Assembly (NCBI GenBank): GCA_015063335.1
Contig: SVUH01000016.1
Location: 1-36,113, forward strand
Direction of reading: 5' to 3'
DNA length: 36,113 nucleotides
Origin: Oscillospiraceae bacterium
GTDB lineage: Bacteria > Bacillota_A > Clostridia > Oscillospirales > CAG-272
The translations under genes were made by a program, and so were the position numbers. The notes below the pieces were generated by a model. It was not told the origin of the DNA and did not search any database. It saw nothing but the letters and a program-made list of their open reading frames with translations. This document shows positions 25,401 to 32,978 of this stretch, piece after piece (positions within the stretch are counted from its first letter, which is position 1; the number at the start of each line of letters is the position of its first letter).

Positions 25401-25768
25401 GCCGAGAGCATAGTTCCAATGAATGCTGAGTCGTTTTCAGCGTTGCTTGAGTATTTTGTCAGAAGCGGTGCCGTCTCGCGCAGAGCCTTCCACATGGTGA
25501 TATGCTTCATGGGAGTCGTGATATAAGAATAGCAAAGTCCGCCGTACTCGCGGCAAACTCTGTTATAAAGTCTTGAAAAGTTAAGGACCTCCAAGGAGAG
25601 CTGTGCATTTGATGGCAGCGCTTCCAGCGTGAGTCTTTCAGCCTGAACGGCTTCCTGCTCGGGCACTATCAATAGAGAGGTTCTGCCCGCAAGCGCGTCC
25701 TCTTTTAGCATGTCCAATATTTTAGAGGTCTTACCACTTCCGTGGTTTCCGAAAATAAAATTTATCAT
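22448..25768 (-). CDS. addB: ATP-dependent nuclease subunit B (AddB)
   Basis: Partner of AddA; recognises Chi and cuts the other strand. The 1106-residue protein starts with a Walker A, FGNHGSGKTS (residues 6-15). The C-terminal nuclease contains ILDYKTGSKQFN. The four cysteines that hold the stabilising 4Fe-4S cluster are visible: Cys761 (YVSCPFSYY) and Cys1087, Cys1090 and Cys1096 (PCHYCTAKQIC). The helicase motifs are degenerate, as usual for AddB. The ATG has an AAAGG site eight bases upstream. The order addB-addA is the standard Firmicute one; here a coiled-coil membrane protein gene precedes them by 21 bases. Confidence 0.95.
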   Translation of the reverse strand: MINFIFGNHGSGKTSKILDMLKEDALAGRTSLLIVPEQEAVQAERLTLEALPSNAQLSLEVLNFSRLYNRVCREYGGLCYSYITTPMKHITMWKALRETAPLLTKYSSNAENDSAFIGTMLSAVLQLKSSGISVEELENAANECSGSDSELSARLMDISRIWGTYDLFVNEVYSDSADDLSRLCEILDEHDFFKDKNVYIDSFSSFTAIEHRVIEKIFASAKNTTVTICLPSPQYSDISTESIEKSLKVLKKNANKWGGHSDVILSCNTRSTHEALFYLSNNLWRIDTASENSSAPAADGHIVAEICDSPYAEAEAVASHILELTQSGARYRDIVIIARDAEKYRGILEPALMNAGINFFFSQKTDLCALAPVKFIMTAIRIKQYGFRKNDVISHIKTGMCGFTLRESDIFEEYVNTWNISGSRYTQGEWTMNPDGFSARISERGKAILTTANDVRERLCEPLQNFFSELDMAKSMADICRAIYRYTEKASLREKCNALAERELSFGNKKAASELLGVYDVILKTLADIGEALSDVAASVDDFYSILKIAFEQTEIGTIPTSIDEVTVGSASMLRSSYPKYVFVIGLCEGEFPKVVDTRGLFGASDLTTLEELGIELGDSADIRSSNELLFVKNAFAAPSERLYVLYHTSDLQGSKKTPSLPFNRIFAMFSDVPKHKFDGSDLSYLAGTPTSAAAHLRNIINEADRGAATLAVSEHLPLVAALSCSSVSTDECRIDKDTVKELIGDKIYVSPSSLERYVSCPFSYYASYVLALREPKLGRFAANHVGDFVHFVMEHLVKFMLPTDVSAPLPTHDEILQKMQETVDEYMRILDPDGVLKSKRMEHLYKKLYRLSLLIIETIAKEFSDSDFRPAFFELKIDGKDGRPEPLQLTLENNARLVLRGYIDRVDIWRDGEDVFVRILDYKTGSKQFNLSELSYGINIQMLLYLMSICANPGAHFREVSGLDSDSHPIPAGIVYLSSAMSKSQLSGFDVSDEEILEVAESKINRSGLILNDERLIHAISHSHSKDILLGVTEKNGVFSGKALVDIGQLGGIFDDLKQTLVNIGNNIYSGIADCSPMNELGQDPCHYCTAKQICRKNIFETRRF

Positions 25769-25789
25769 ACGTTTAGCCTTTCAGTAAGA

Positions 25790-26563
25790 TCAGTATATTT
25801 CAGTTGCCGATGCACACACATTGTCAACGACGTGCTTCTTCAAAAGAAAATAAAAGCTTCTTCTGACTATAAGTACGTTTTCCTCGTCATATCTGCAAAT
25901 TCCAAAGCGCTTTTTCGTACCGCTCGGACCTATTCCGTTGAATATAAACGGTGAGACTATAATTACAGCTTGGTTTTCTTTGGAGGCGCATTCATTTACG
26001 TACCCCTTGAAAAAGTTAGATCTTTCAAATGCCGACTTCGGAGGGAAAAATACCGTCACGTTTTTGCCAGTGAGGAATGCTTTACAGTGTCTCAGATGCT
26101 CGTGTCTTATAAATACAGTGAACAGTCCCACGATCTGTGAGGAGATGAGCGTCAACGCGATAAGCACGAAAAGTGCAGACGAGGAAATGACGAAAAGTGC
26201 AGCAGTCTCAAACGTCAGAAATATAACTGATGCGATTTTAAGCGTTGTGGTTATGAGAGAATATCTGCGGACAAAGCGTACTATCCGTCGGTAAATATTA
26301 AAAAACGAGGTGTGGCTCAGGTGGGCATAGAGATAGGATATATAGCTTTTCTTTGAAAAAGTATACTCAACGTGGGAGCGTGCGTCTAAGGACTGCTTGT
26401 ATTTATCCGAGTGCCTTTTGTGCTTCGATTTGCCGTAAAGGCCGTCAAGCTCCTTTTTTAAATCTTCATTTTCCCGCCTTAGGCGCGAGTTCTCGGCAGA
26501 TAGCTTCTTTATGCGCATTTCATTTGCTTGAAGCGTCTCTTTGTCATAAGATCTGTTTTGCAT
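25790..26563 (-). CDS. Coiled-coil membrane protein of unknown function, first in the addBA operon
   Basis: A 257-residue protein I cannot place in a named family. Residues 8-40 form a charged coiled coil (MRIKKLSAENSRLRRENEDL). A basic linker follows (KSKHKRHSDKYK). Two adjoining hydrophobic helices lie near residues 104-145 (IASVIFLTFETAALFVISSS, then ALFVLIALTLISSQIVGLFT). The C-terminal half is soluble (TVFFPPKSAFERSNFFKGYV, then AVIIVSPFIFNGIGPSGTKK). I chose the ATG at 26563 with GAGGTG upstream over an in-frame GTG inside that site. It lies only 21 bases before addB and shares its promoter. A link to DNA repair or to membrane attachment is possible but only from position. Confidence 0.7.
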   Translation of the reverse strand: MQNRSYDKETLQANEMRIKKLSAENSRLRRENEDLKKELDGLYGKSKHKRHSDKYKQSLDARSHVEYTFSKKSYISYLYAHLSHTSFFNIYRRIVRFVRRYSLITTTLKIASVIFLTFETAALFVISSSALFVLIALTLISSQIVGLFTVFIRHEHLRHCKAFLTGKNVTVFFPPKSAFERSNFFKGYVNECASKENQAVIIVSPFIFNGIGPSGTKKRFGICRYDEENVLIVRRSFYFLLKKHVVDNVCASATEIY

Positions 26564-26602
26564 AAAACACCTCACTGATAGGAAAAACTGTCCTACATAA
26601 AT

Positions 26603-26631
26603 ATTTTACCACATTCTTGTCTGTAAAACAA
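26603..26631 (-). promoter_or_regulatory. Sigma-A promoter of the coiled-coil gene-addB-addA operon
   Basis: On the minus strand TTGTTT (26626-26631), a 17-base spacer and TAAAAT (26603-26608), about 40 bases before the first start codon. Confidence 0.6.
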
Positions 26632-26725
26632 GTTTTTTATGCGTTTTTATTTATTTAAGAAGATAATTTTACTTTAATTCAATAAGTATTACAAATTTCT
26701 TCAAAAAACCGTCACATTATCAATT

Positions 26726-26731
26726 TATAAT
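26726..26731 (+). promoter_or_regulatory. Probable -10 box of the htrA operon
   Basis: TATAAT at 26726-26731, about 40 bases before the htrA start codon. There is no good -35 box at 17 bases, which would fit a promoter needing an activator such as the encoded response regulator, though no operator is identified. Confidence 0.4.
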
Positions 26732-26771
26732 GTTAGTAGTATATCCTTACATTCTGAAAAGGAGAAAAATT

Positions 26772-28139
26772 ATGAATAATAACGACTTTGAAAATAATAA
26801 CTTCATCGCAAACGAAAACGGCAAGGACACAAGCGAGACGGGTGCATACTCATCGGGACAAAGCAGATATTCCGCTAACTATACGCCCCCAAGCTACGTG
26901 CCGAATTTTACGGTAATTCAAAGCGGGGCAGATAGACAGGGAGCAGGTGCATCAAGCGCCCCAAAAAAGGAGAAAAAGACCTTTGGCATTATGGCTATCG
27001 TCATTTCCTGCGTAATTTCCGTTTTGATATCCGTAACGCTCGGTGCTTTTGCGGGTGCGCTTGCGGGTGGTGGCACGGTGTTCGGACTTTCGGCGCTTGG
27101 CGGAGAGAAAGAGGAAGCGGCTATCAACATTATCAGAAGCGATAGAGATATAACCGTAAGCGAGCTTCCCGGAAACACGGGACATTCGGATCTGTCCGTG
27201 GCAGAGGTTGCCGCGCTTGTCGGAGACAGTGTGGTGGAAATTACCACCTCACAGCTCGAGACAAACCTATTTTACGGACAGTATGTAACGAGCGGAGCAG
27301 GAAGCGGAGTCATTTTTGATCAGAACGGAAATTACGGCTATATCGTTACGAACTATCACGTTATTTCAGGTGCTAACAAAATAACTGTTCGCGTAAAGAA
27401 CGGTGATAGCTACAAGGAATATAATGCCGAATATATGGCGGGTGATTCTGCGGGTGACATCGCAGTTATCCGTATTGAGGCGAGAGACCACCAGCTTACA
27501 AAGGCAGTGTTTGTAAGTGACAGCGATAAGCTTATCGTGGGCGAGGAGGTAGTTGCTATCGGTAATCCCCTCGGCGAGCTTGGCGGAACTGTTACAAACG
27601 GCATTATAAGCGCGCTTGACCGTGAGATAGTCATTGAGGACAATGCCATGGTTCTTCTTCAGACCAATGCCGCAATAAATCCCGGAAACTCGGGCGGCGG
27701 TCTTTTCAACATGGCAGGCGAGCTTGTCGGTATAGTCAACGCAAAGCAATCAAGCACGGGAATAGAGGGTCTTGGCTTCGCTATACCCGCAAATAACGTT
27801 GCGGAAACGGTAAAAAGCATTCTTGACAACGGATACGTTTCGGGCAGACCTACTCTCGGTATTGCCGTTGAGTACGGTACTTGGGAATATAGTCGCCTGC
27901 CTATTTTCGGAGGAGGTAGTGTCACGGGAGTTATAGTTACTGATCCCGGCAACACACAGTTCGAGAAGGGGGACTGTATCCGAAAAATAGGCAACAAAGA
28001 TATCACCTCTATTAGCGACTATAATAATGCTATACGCTCTCTTACGATCGACTCAAACGTTGTAGTTCGTGTAGAGAGAGCAAACGGAAAAATGGTAGAT
28101 ATAACAGTAAAAACTACGGAAAATACTTCAAAGCACTAA
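26772..28139 (+). CDS. HtrA/DegP-like membrane-anchored serine protease with a PDZ domain
   Basis: An envelope quality-control protease that degrades misfolded exported proteins. The 455-residue protein has an Asn-rich cytosolic N-terminus, one membrane helix near residues 73-100 (IMAIVISCVISVLISVTLGA), and then a trypsin-like domain outside the cell. The triad is His196 (TNYHVISG), Asp229 (GDIAVIRI) and Ser307 (NPGNSGGGLF). A C-terminal PDZ domain covers about 365-450 (GVIVTDPGN, then KIGNKDITSISDYNNAI). The ATG at 26772 has an AAAGGAG site. The response regulator starts 13 bases after its stop, so the protease and its likely regulators are one transcript, as with CssRS and HtrA in Bacillus. 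Confidence 0.92.
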   Translation: MNNNDFENNNFIANENGKDTSETGAYSSGQSRYSANYTPPSYVPNFTVIQSGADRQGAGASSAPKKEKKTFGIMAIVISCVISVLISVTLGAFAGALAGGGTVFGLSALGGEKEEAAINIIRSDRDITVSELPGNTGHSDLSVAEVAALVGDSVVEITTSQLETNLFYGQYVTSGAGSGVIFDQNGNYGYIVTNYHVISGANKITVRVKNGDSYKEYNAEYMAGDSAGDIAVIRIEARDHQLTKAVFVSDSDKLIVGEEVVAIGNPLGELGGTVTNGIISALDREIVIEDNAMVLLQTNAAINPGNSGGGLFNMAGELVGIVNAKQSSTGIEGLGFAIPANNVAETVKSILDNGYVSGRPTLGIAVEYGTWEYSRLPIFGGGSVTGVIVTDPGNTQFEKGDCIRKIGNKDITSISDYNNAIRSLTIDSNVVVRVERANGKMVDITVKTTENTSKH

Positions 28140-28152
28140 AGGGGAATGCCTT

Positions 28153-28842
28153 ATGTATCATATACTCGTTGTTGACGATGAGGTGAGAATTCGCTCGATA
28201 ATAAAAAAATACGCGGAATTTGAGGGGCATACCGTAACCGAGGCGGCTGACGGTATGGAAGCAGTTCGGCTATGTAGAAATGCGAACTTTGACATTGTAA
28301 TTATGGATATTATGATGCCCGAGCTTGACGGCTTTTCTGCCTGCCGCGAGATAAGAAAGGTGACGAATATTCCGATAATCATGCTTTCGGCGCGCGGTGA
28401 GGAATACGACAAAATTAACGGATTTGAGCTTGGTATTGACGATTACGTAGTAAAGCCGTTCTCCCCGAAGGAGCTTATGCTTCGCGTCGAGGCTATTATG
28501 AAGCGAGTCACCAACAAGGGAAAAGAGCAGGCAAAGAAGGAAAACGTCGTGGTTTCTCTTGACGGCGGCGGATTGCGCGCAGACGTAACCGCGAGAATAG
28601 TTTATATTGACGATGCTCGGATAGAGATGTCACCTAAGGAATACGATCTGTTCTTTTATATGCTTGAAAACAGAAATATTGCGCTGTCAAGAGAAAAGCT
28701 TATAAGCGACGTGTGGGGATACGATTTCTTCGGCGACGTAAGAACGCTTGATACCCATATAAAGCTTCTTCGAAAGAGTCTTGGACGCTACGCGCGAATG
28801 ATAGTAACGCTTCGCGGAGTGGGATACCGCTTCGAGGGATAA
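28153..28842 (+). CDS. OmpR/PhoB-type response regulator
   Basis: A 229-residue two-component regulator. The receiver domain (1-118) has the acidic pair Asp8-Asp9, phosphoacceptor Asp52 in IVIMDIMMPELDG, the Ser in MLSARG and the Lys in DDYVVKPFSP. The C-terminal winged helix (about 130-229) has SPKEYDLFFYMLENRNIALS, DVWGYDFFGDVRTLDTHIK and RGVGYRFEG. It should be phosphorylated by the kinase encoded next, and the most likely targets are its own operon and htrA. The ATG has a GGGGAATG-like region upstream, with the Shine-Dalgarno site AAGGGG. Confidence 0.95.
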   Translation: MYHILVVDDEVRIRSIIKKYAEFEGHTVTEAADGMEAVRLCRNANFDIVIMDIMMPELDGFSACREIRKVTNIPIIMLSARGEEYDKINGFELGIDDYVVKPFSPKELMLRVEAIMKRVTNKGKEQAKKENVVVSLDGGGLRADVTARIVYIDDARIEMSPKEYDLFFYMLENRNIALSREKLISDVWGYDFFGDVRTLDTHIKLLRKSLGRYARMIVTLRGVGYRFEG

Positions 28843-28860
28843 AATTTGTGAGGAAAAAAC

Positions 28861-30396
28861 GTGAAAAACACCTGTAAAAAGTACAAAATAGGAATAAAGT
28901 GGAAGCTTTTTGCAATCGTTGCTATATTTATAGTTTGCGCGTTGCTCTGTATAGGCTTTTTTCAGGTCGCCATGCTCAACATTTTTTATCAGAGCACTAT
29001 GTTTGCCGATCTTGACCAATCAGCTGAAAGCATAATAGAAAAGCTTGACAGCGAGGAAGCGGCAAAGAGGCAAATAATTGATAATTCGGGAAAGTACTTT
29101 TTCAACATTTGGCTGCTTCGCGTGAGGGGAGATAAGGGCGAAATCCTTATAGAGACCGACAGCGCGGGTGGATCTGAGCTTTCTTTTGTAAAGCAAAAGA
29201 TGGAGATCATGTATTCTCAGGCGAAGGCAAACGGCGGAACGTATATTGCGACCATACCTGTCGAGGAGGATGACTCTCCGTTTGAGATCAAGGTGCTTGA
29301 GGACAATTTTGGAGATAAGGATTCTTTTCCCAAGATCACAAGCCATAATGGAACTATCGGAACGATATACGCAAAGACTGTAATCGTTGACGGACGGGAA
29401 TACATGATACTTCAGTATTCCGTACTTACTCCGCTTAATACGACGGTTGCTATGATGAAGCGGCAGTTTGTCGTCATAGGAACGGTTATGATGATAATGG
29501 CGATAGGGCTGGTAGTTATTATGTCCAGAATGATAACTAAGCCCATAGTAAACATGAATAAGGCGGCAAAAAAGCTCGCTCGCGGAAGCTACGATGCAGA
29601 TTTCTCGGGCAAAGGATACAGCGAGATAGAGGAGCTTGCCGAAAGCCTTAATTACGCTTCGCGTGAACTTGCAAGGACGGATAATTTGCAAAAGGAGCTT
29701 ATATCGAACGTTTCTCACGATCTGCGCACTCCGCTTACCATGATAAAAGGATACAGTGAGATAATGCGCGATATTCCGGGAGAGAATACTCCCGAGAACG
29801 CGCAGGCTATCATAGACGAGAGCGAAAGACTTTCCAATCTTGTAAATGACATGCTTGATCTTTCCAAGATACAGGCAGGCGCGCGAACACCTCAGCTTGA
29901 GGAATTCAGCATTACACAGACGGTAAGTGAAACACTTGAAAGATATGAAAAGCTTATAATGCAGGGTGGCTATAAGATAGAGTTTACAGCGAACGAGGAT
30001 GCGCTTGTAAATGCCGATCGCGGAATGATATTGCAGGTGATCTACAACCTTATCAATAATGCGATAAATTATACGGGCGAGGACAAATACGTTCGCGTAA
30101 CGCAAGAGCTTTTCGGGGGTAAGGTGCGCATAAGCGTTGCCGATACCGGAGAGGGAATTTCCGCCGAGGAAATAACACAGATCTGGGAAAGATATTACCG
30201 CGTGGACAAGGTCCATAAGCGCGCTGCGGTAGGAACGGGACTTGGTCTTTCGATAGTCAAGGGAATACTTGAGGCGCACGGCGCGTCCTTTGGTGTTGAG
30301 AGCGCTCAGGGTATGGGAACGACGTTTTGGTTTGAGCTTGAGCTTTCCTCTTACCCCTTGGTTTTAGATGCAGAATATGACAACTTGGAAGAATAA
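28861..30396 (+). CDS. Sensor histidine kinase with HAMP domain
   Basis: A 511-residue membrane kinase. Helix 1 lies at about residues 16-40 (FAIVAIFIVCALLCIGFFQV). An extracellular sensor domain follows to about residue 195. Helix 2 at about 200-222 (VVIGTVMMIMAIGLVVIMSR) leads to a HAMP segment, ITKPIVNMNKAAKKLARGSY. The HisKA domain has the phosphorylated His286 in SNVSHDLRTPLTMIKGYSEI. The HATPase domain has NLINNAINYTG, the G1 box VADTGEGIS and GTGLGLSIVKGIL. The start is GTG at 28861, 19 bases after the regulator, with GTGAGGA upstream. Its signal is unknown, but pairing with HtrA suggests cell-envelope stress. Confidence 0.94.
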   Translation: MKNTCKKYKIGIKWKLFAIVAIFIVCALLCIGFFQVAMLNIFYQSTMFADLDQSAESIIEKLDSEEAAKRQIIDNSGKYFFNIWLLRVRGDKGEILIETDSAGGSELSFVKQKMEIMYSQAKANGGTYIATIPVEEDDSPFEIKVLEDNFGDKDSFPKITSHNGTIGTIYAKTVIVDGREYMILQYSVLTPLNTTVAMMKRQFVVIGTVMMIMAIGLVVIMSRMITKPIVNMNKAAKKLARGSYDADFSGKGYSEIEELAESLNYASRELARTDNLQKELISNVSHDLRTPLTMIKGYSEIMRDIPGENTPENAQAIIDESERLSNLVNDMLDLSKIQAGARTPQLEEFSITQTVSETLERYEKLIMQGGYKIEFTANEDALVNADRGMILQVIYNLINNAINYTGEDKYVRVTQELFGGKVRISVADTGEGISAEEITQIWERYYRVDKVHKRAAVGTGLGLSIVKGILEAHGASFGVESAQGMGTTFWFELELSSYPLVLDAEYDNLEE

Positions 30397-31250
30397 TGAC
30401 AATGAACGATTTATATGATAAAAAAATCATAAGCGCTTTGCGCTGTCCGCTTTGCGGTGAGAAAATGCGCGTACATAGAGACGTGAGCACGAGCATCGTA
30501 TGCGAGGGAAAAAGGACACACTGCTATGATGTTTCCGCAAGCGGATACGTTAATCTGTGTGCTCCGACTCAAAGCGGCGGCGGTGACTCAAAAAGCGCGG
30601 TGCGATCACGAACGGCGTTTCTTGACTTCGGCTACTACGAGCCTGTGGCAAGTGCGCTGAAAAGCATTTGTGAAAAATATTCAAGAAAAGAAAATATACT
30701 TATCGACGCAGGGTGCGGAGAGGGATATTATTCGTCTTTTTTTGCCGAGGCGGGCTTTTCCACCTTTGGTATAGATCTTTCCAAATTTGCCGCCGATGCG
30801 GCAGCAAAAAGAGCTAAAAGATGTGCGAATAAAAACGCTTTCTATGCAACTGCAAGCGTTTTCGAGATCCCCGTTTTTGACGGTATGGCAGACGTAGTTA
30901 CTAATATTTTTGCACCTTGTGCGGAGAATGAATTTAAGCGAGTTCTTGTAGATAACGGTGTGCTTGTGGTCGCGTATGCGGGGGAGGAGCATTTGCTCGG
31001 ACTCAAAGAGGCGATCTATGAAAACGCAAGAGTGAACGACGGCAGAGCGGATCTTCCGACGGATATGACTCTTGTTGAAAAGATACGTGTAAAATATTCG
31101 GTTACTCTTGATTCAAATGAAAAGATCTTAAATCTTTTCGCCATGACGCCGTACTATTGGAAAACCTCGGTGTCAGATGCCGAAAAGCTGAAAGAAATCG
31201 ACCGACTTACTACCGACGTAGATATAATTATTGCAGTTTACAGAAAGTGA
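30396..31250 (+). CDS. RlmA-type 23S rRNA (guanine-N1) methyltransferase
   Basis: A 284-residue SAM-dependent methyltransferase of the RlmA family, which methylates guanine in domain II helix 35 of 23S rRNA (G745 or G748 in characterised members). The N-terminal zinc finger has Cys17, Cys20, Cys36 and a His at 42, as in RlmA(I), where Cys5, Cys8, Cys21 and His25 bind zinc. SGYVNL and RTAFLDFGYYEPV follow and match RlmA closely. The SAM-binding motif is LIDAGCGEGYYSSFF (about 106-120), and NIFAPCAENEFKRVL is the family block. The ATG overlaps the kinase stop by one base (TAATG). The RlmA(I) versus RlmA(II) position cannot be decided from sequence; RlmA(II) enzymes give tylosin resistance. Confidence 0.88.
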   Translation: MTMNDLYDKKIISALRCPLCGEKMRVHRDVSTSIVCEGKRTHCYDVSASGYVNLCAPTQSGGGDSKSAVRSRTAFLDFGYYEPVASALKSICEKYSRKENILIDAGCGEGYYSSFFAEAGFSTFGIDLSKFAADAAAKRAKRCANKNAFYATASVFEIPVFDGMADVVTNIFAPCAENEFKRVLVDNGVLVVAYAGEEHLLGLKEAIYENARVNDGRADLPTDMTLVEKIRVKYSVTLDSNEKILNLFAMTPYYWKTSVSDAEKLKEIDRLTTDVDIIIAVYRK

Positions 31251-31267
31251 CAAATGAGGAACGGTAA

Positions 31268-31984
31268 ATGAAGGTCAGCGTTATTATTCCGATGTACAAT
31301 GAAAATAAAATAATAGCGGATACCGCAAAAACGCTGTCCGCCTTTATGGATAAAAGCTTTTCCGATTACGAGATCGTGTTTGTTGACGACGGCTCGCGCG
31401 ACGGTACTGCGGATACTGTAAGAGCGCTCTCCCTCGAAAACGTAAATGTGATAGGGTATGGCGAGAACCGCGGCAAGGGCTGTGCCGTTCGCCACGGAAT
31501 GCTTGCGTGCGATGGAGACGTCAGAATATTTACCGATGCAGATCTTGCGTACGGAACAGACGTTATTTGCCGTGCCGTTGATGCATTTGAAAAGGGAGCG
31601 TCGGATATTATCATCGGGTCGAGAAATTTAGATAAGGACGGCTACGACGGATATACTCTTAAGCGAAAGCTCATGTCAAAGGCGTACATAAAGCTATTGT
31701 GCCTTGCGGGCGGCTTTAAGCTTTCCGACTCCCAATGCGGCTTTAAGGTGTTCTCACGTAAAGCGGCAGAGACGGTGTTTTCGGAGTGCTCCGTAGACGG
31801 CTTTGCCTTTGATTTTGAGGCAATAATAAGGGCGCAGAGGCATGGATTTAAAATTGCGGAAATACCCGTAAGAATAGTTAATCACAGAGAGTCGTCTGTC
31901 CGCCCCGTGCGCGATGCAATCAAAATGCTTGGGGACATACGGCGGATAAAGAAGACAGTAGGAGCAAATAAAAGTTACAATTGA
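31268..31984 (+). CDS. Family 2 glycosyltransferase, dolichyl-phosphate sugar synthase-like
   Basis: A 238-residue soluble GT-A enzyme. It starts VSVIIPMYNENKIIADT, has the nucleotide-sugar motifs FVDDGSRDGT (about 37-46) and the DXD-type FTDADLAYG (about 94-102), then GSRNLDKDG and SDSQCGFKVFSRKAAE. The C-terminal NHRESSVRPVRDAIKM resembles dolichyl-phosphate mannose or glucose synthases. There are no membrane helices, unlike many bactoprenol glucosyltransferases. It probably moves a sugar to polyprenyl phosphate for wall or envelope glycans, but the sugar and acceptor are not determined. The ATG follows TGAGGA, 17 bases after the methyltransferase stop. Confidence 0.9.
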   Translation: MKVSVIIPMYNENKIIADTAKTLSAFMDKSFSDYEIVFVDDGSRDGTADTVRALSLENVNVIGYGENRGKGCAVRHGMLACDGDVRIFTDADLAYGTDVICRAVDAFEKGASDIIIGSRNLDKDGYDGYTLKRKLMSKAYIKLLCLAGGFKLSDSQCGFKVFSRKAAETVFSECSVDGFAFDFEAIIRAQRHGFKIAEIPVRIVNHRESSVRPVRDAIKMLGDIRRIKKTVGANKSYN

Positions 31985-31992
31985 GGAAATCT

Positions 31993-32940
31993 ATGAAAAC
32001 AGTTATTCTTGATACTTGTACCGTTACAAAGGGCGACCTTGATATGAGCCCTCTTGAGGCATTTGGCGAGATAGAATATTATGACTGCTTGACACCCGAG
32101 GAAATAATAAGCGTTTTAGAGAATGCCGATGCGGTGGTTTGTAATAAATCAGTAATTGATAGGCGCATAATTGATGCAACGAGCCTGAAGTTTATAGGCG
32201 TTTTTGCAACGGGATACAACAATATTGATATAGATCACGCGAGAGAAAAGGGAATTGTCGTATGTAACGTGCCCGGATATTCTACCGACTCCGTTACGCA
32301 AGTTACGTGGTCGTTTATTCTCGATCTTGCAAGCAGTACGTCAAAGTATGCGGCATCAGTCGCAAACGGCGACTGGAAAAGATCAAAGCACTTTTCGTAC
32401 TTTGGCTTTCCAATAACTGAGCTTGCGGGCAAAACACTTGGAATATACGGACTCGGAACTATCGGTATTTCTGTCGCTCGCGTTGGCCTTGCGCTCGGAA
32501 TGGAGATAATTGCTTATACACGCACACCAAAGCATGTTGATGGAGTCCGGCTTGTAAGCGAGGATGAGCTGTTTAAAAGAAGTGATTTTCTTACCTTCCA
32601 CTGCCCACTTAATGCCGAAACGGCGAAGGTGGTTAATGCAAGAACTCTGTCACTTATGAAGGAAACTGCTTTTCTGATAAACACCGCACGCGGTGGTGTC
32701 ATAGACGAACCTGCACTTGCTGATGCACTTAAAAATGGTGTTATCGCGGGTGCGGCACTCGACGTTCTTACCTACGAGCCGATGGCGACTGACTGTCCTC
32801 TTTGGGAAATTGATAACTGCATGATAACTCCTCACGTTGCGTGGGCGTCGATCGAAGCGCGTACTCGCCTTATCAGTAAGGTGGCGGACAATCTAAAAGC
32901 ATTCTGCGAGGGAATGCCCATTAACGTCGTAAACAAATAA
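31993..32940 (+). CDS. D-2-hydroxyacid dehydrogenase, glycerate dehydrogenase-like
   Basis: A 315-residue NAD(P)H-linked oxidoreductase. The Rossmann motif is LGIYGLGTIGISVARVGLAL (about 146-165). The catalytic triad blocks are visible: Arg in LINTARGGVIDE, Glu in LDVLTYEPM and His in ITPHVAWASIEAR. The N-terminal region has FATGYNNIDIDHAREKGI and NVPGYSTDSVTQ. The arrangement is closest to glycerate/hydroxypyruvate reductases, but lactate- or 2-ketoacid-specific relatives cannot be excluded. I chose ATG 31993 with GAGG six bases upstream; an in-frame TTG at 31981 overlaps the end of the glycosyltransferase. It is the last gene of the htrA operon, ending in the convergent terminator. Confidence 0.9.
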   Translation: MKTVILDTCTVTKGDLDMSPLEAFGEIEYYDCLTPEEIISVLENADAVVCNKSVIDRRIIDATSLKFIGVFATGYNNIDIDHAREKGIVVCNVPGYSTDSVTQVTWSFILDLASSTSKYAASVANGDWKRSKHFSYFGFPITELAGKTLGIYGLGTIGISVARVGLALGMEIIAYTRTPKHVDGVRLVSEDELFKRSDFLTFHCPLNAETAKVVNARTLSLMKETAFLINTARGGVIDEPALADALKNGVIAGAALDVLTYEPMATDCPLWEIDNCMITPHVAWASIEARTRLISKVADNLKAFCEGMPINVVNK

Positions 32941-32943
32941 AAA

Positions 32944-32968
32944 ACAGGACGCAAATCTTGCGTCCTGT
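32944..32968. terminator. Terminator between the dehydrogenase and ackA
   Basis: ACAGGACGCAA (32944-32954) and TTGCGTCCTGT (32958-32968) form an 11-base-pair stem around ATC. On the minus strand it is followed by TTTTTTATTT, an ideal tail for ackA. The plus-strand tail is weaker. Confidence 0.85.
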
Positions 32969-32978
32969 AAAATTTAAA

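Noticed and set aside
29020..30279. A 419-codon minus-strand frame opposite the histidine kinase
   Set aside because: The kinase on the plus strand has all its catalytic motifs, so the opposite frame is a shadow.
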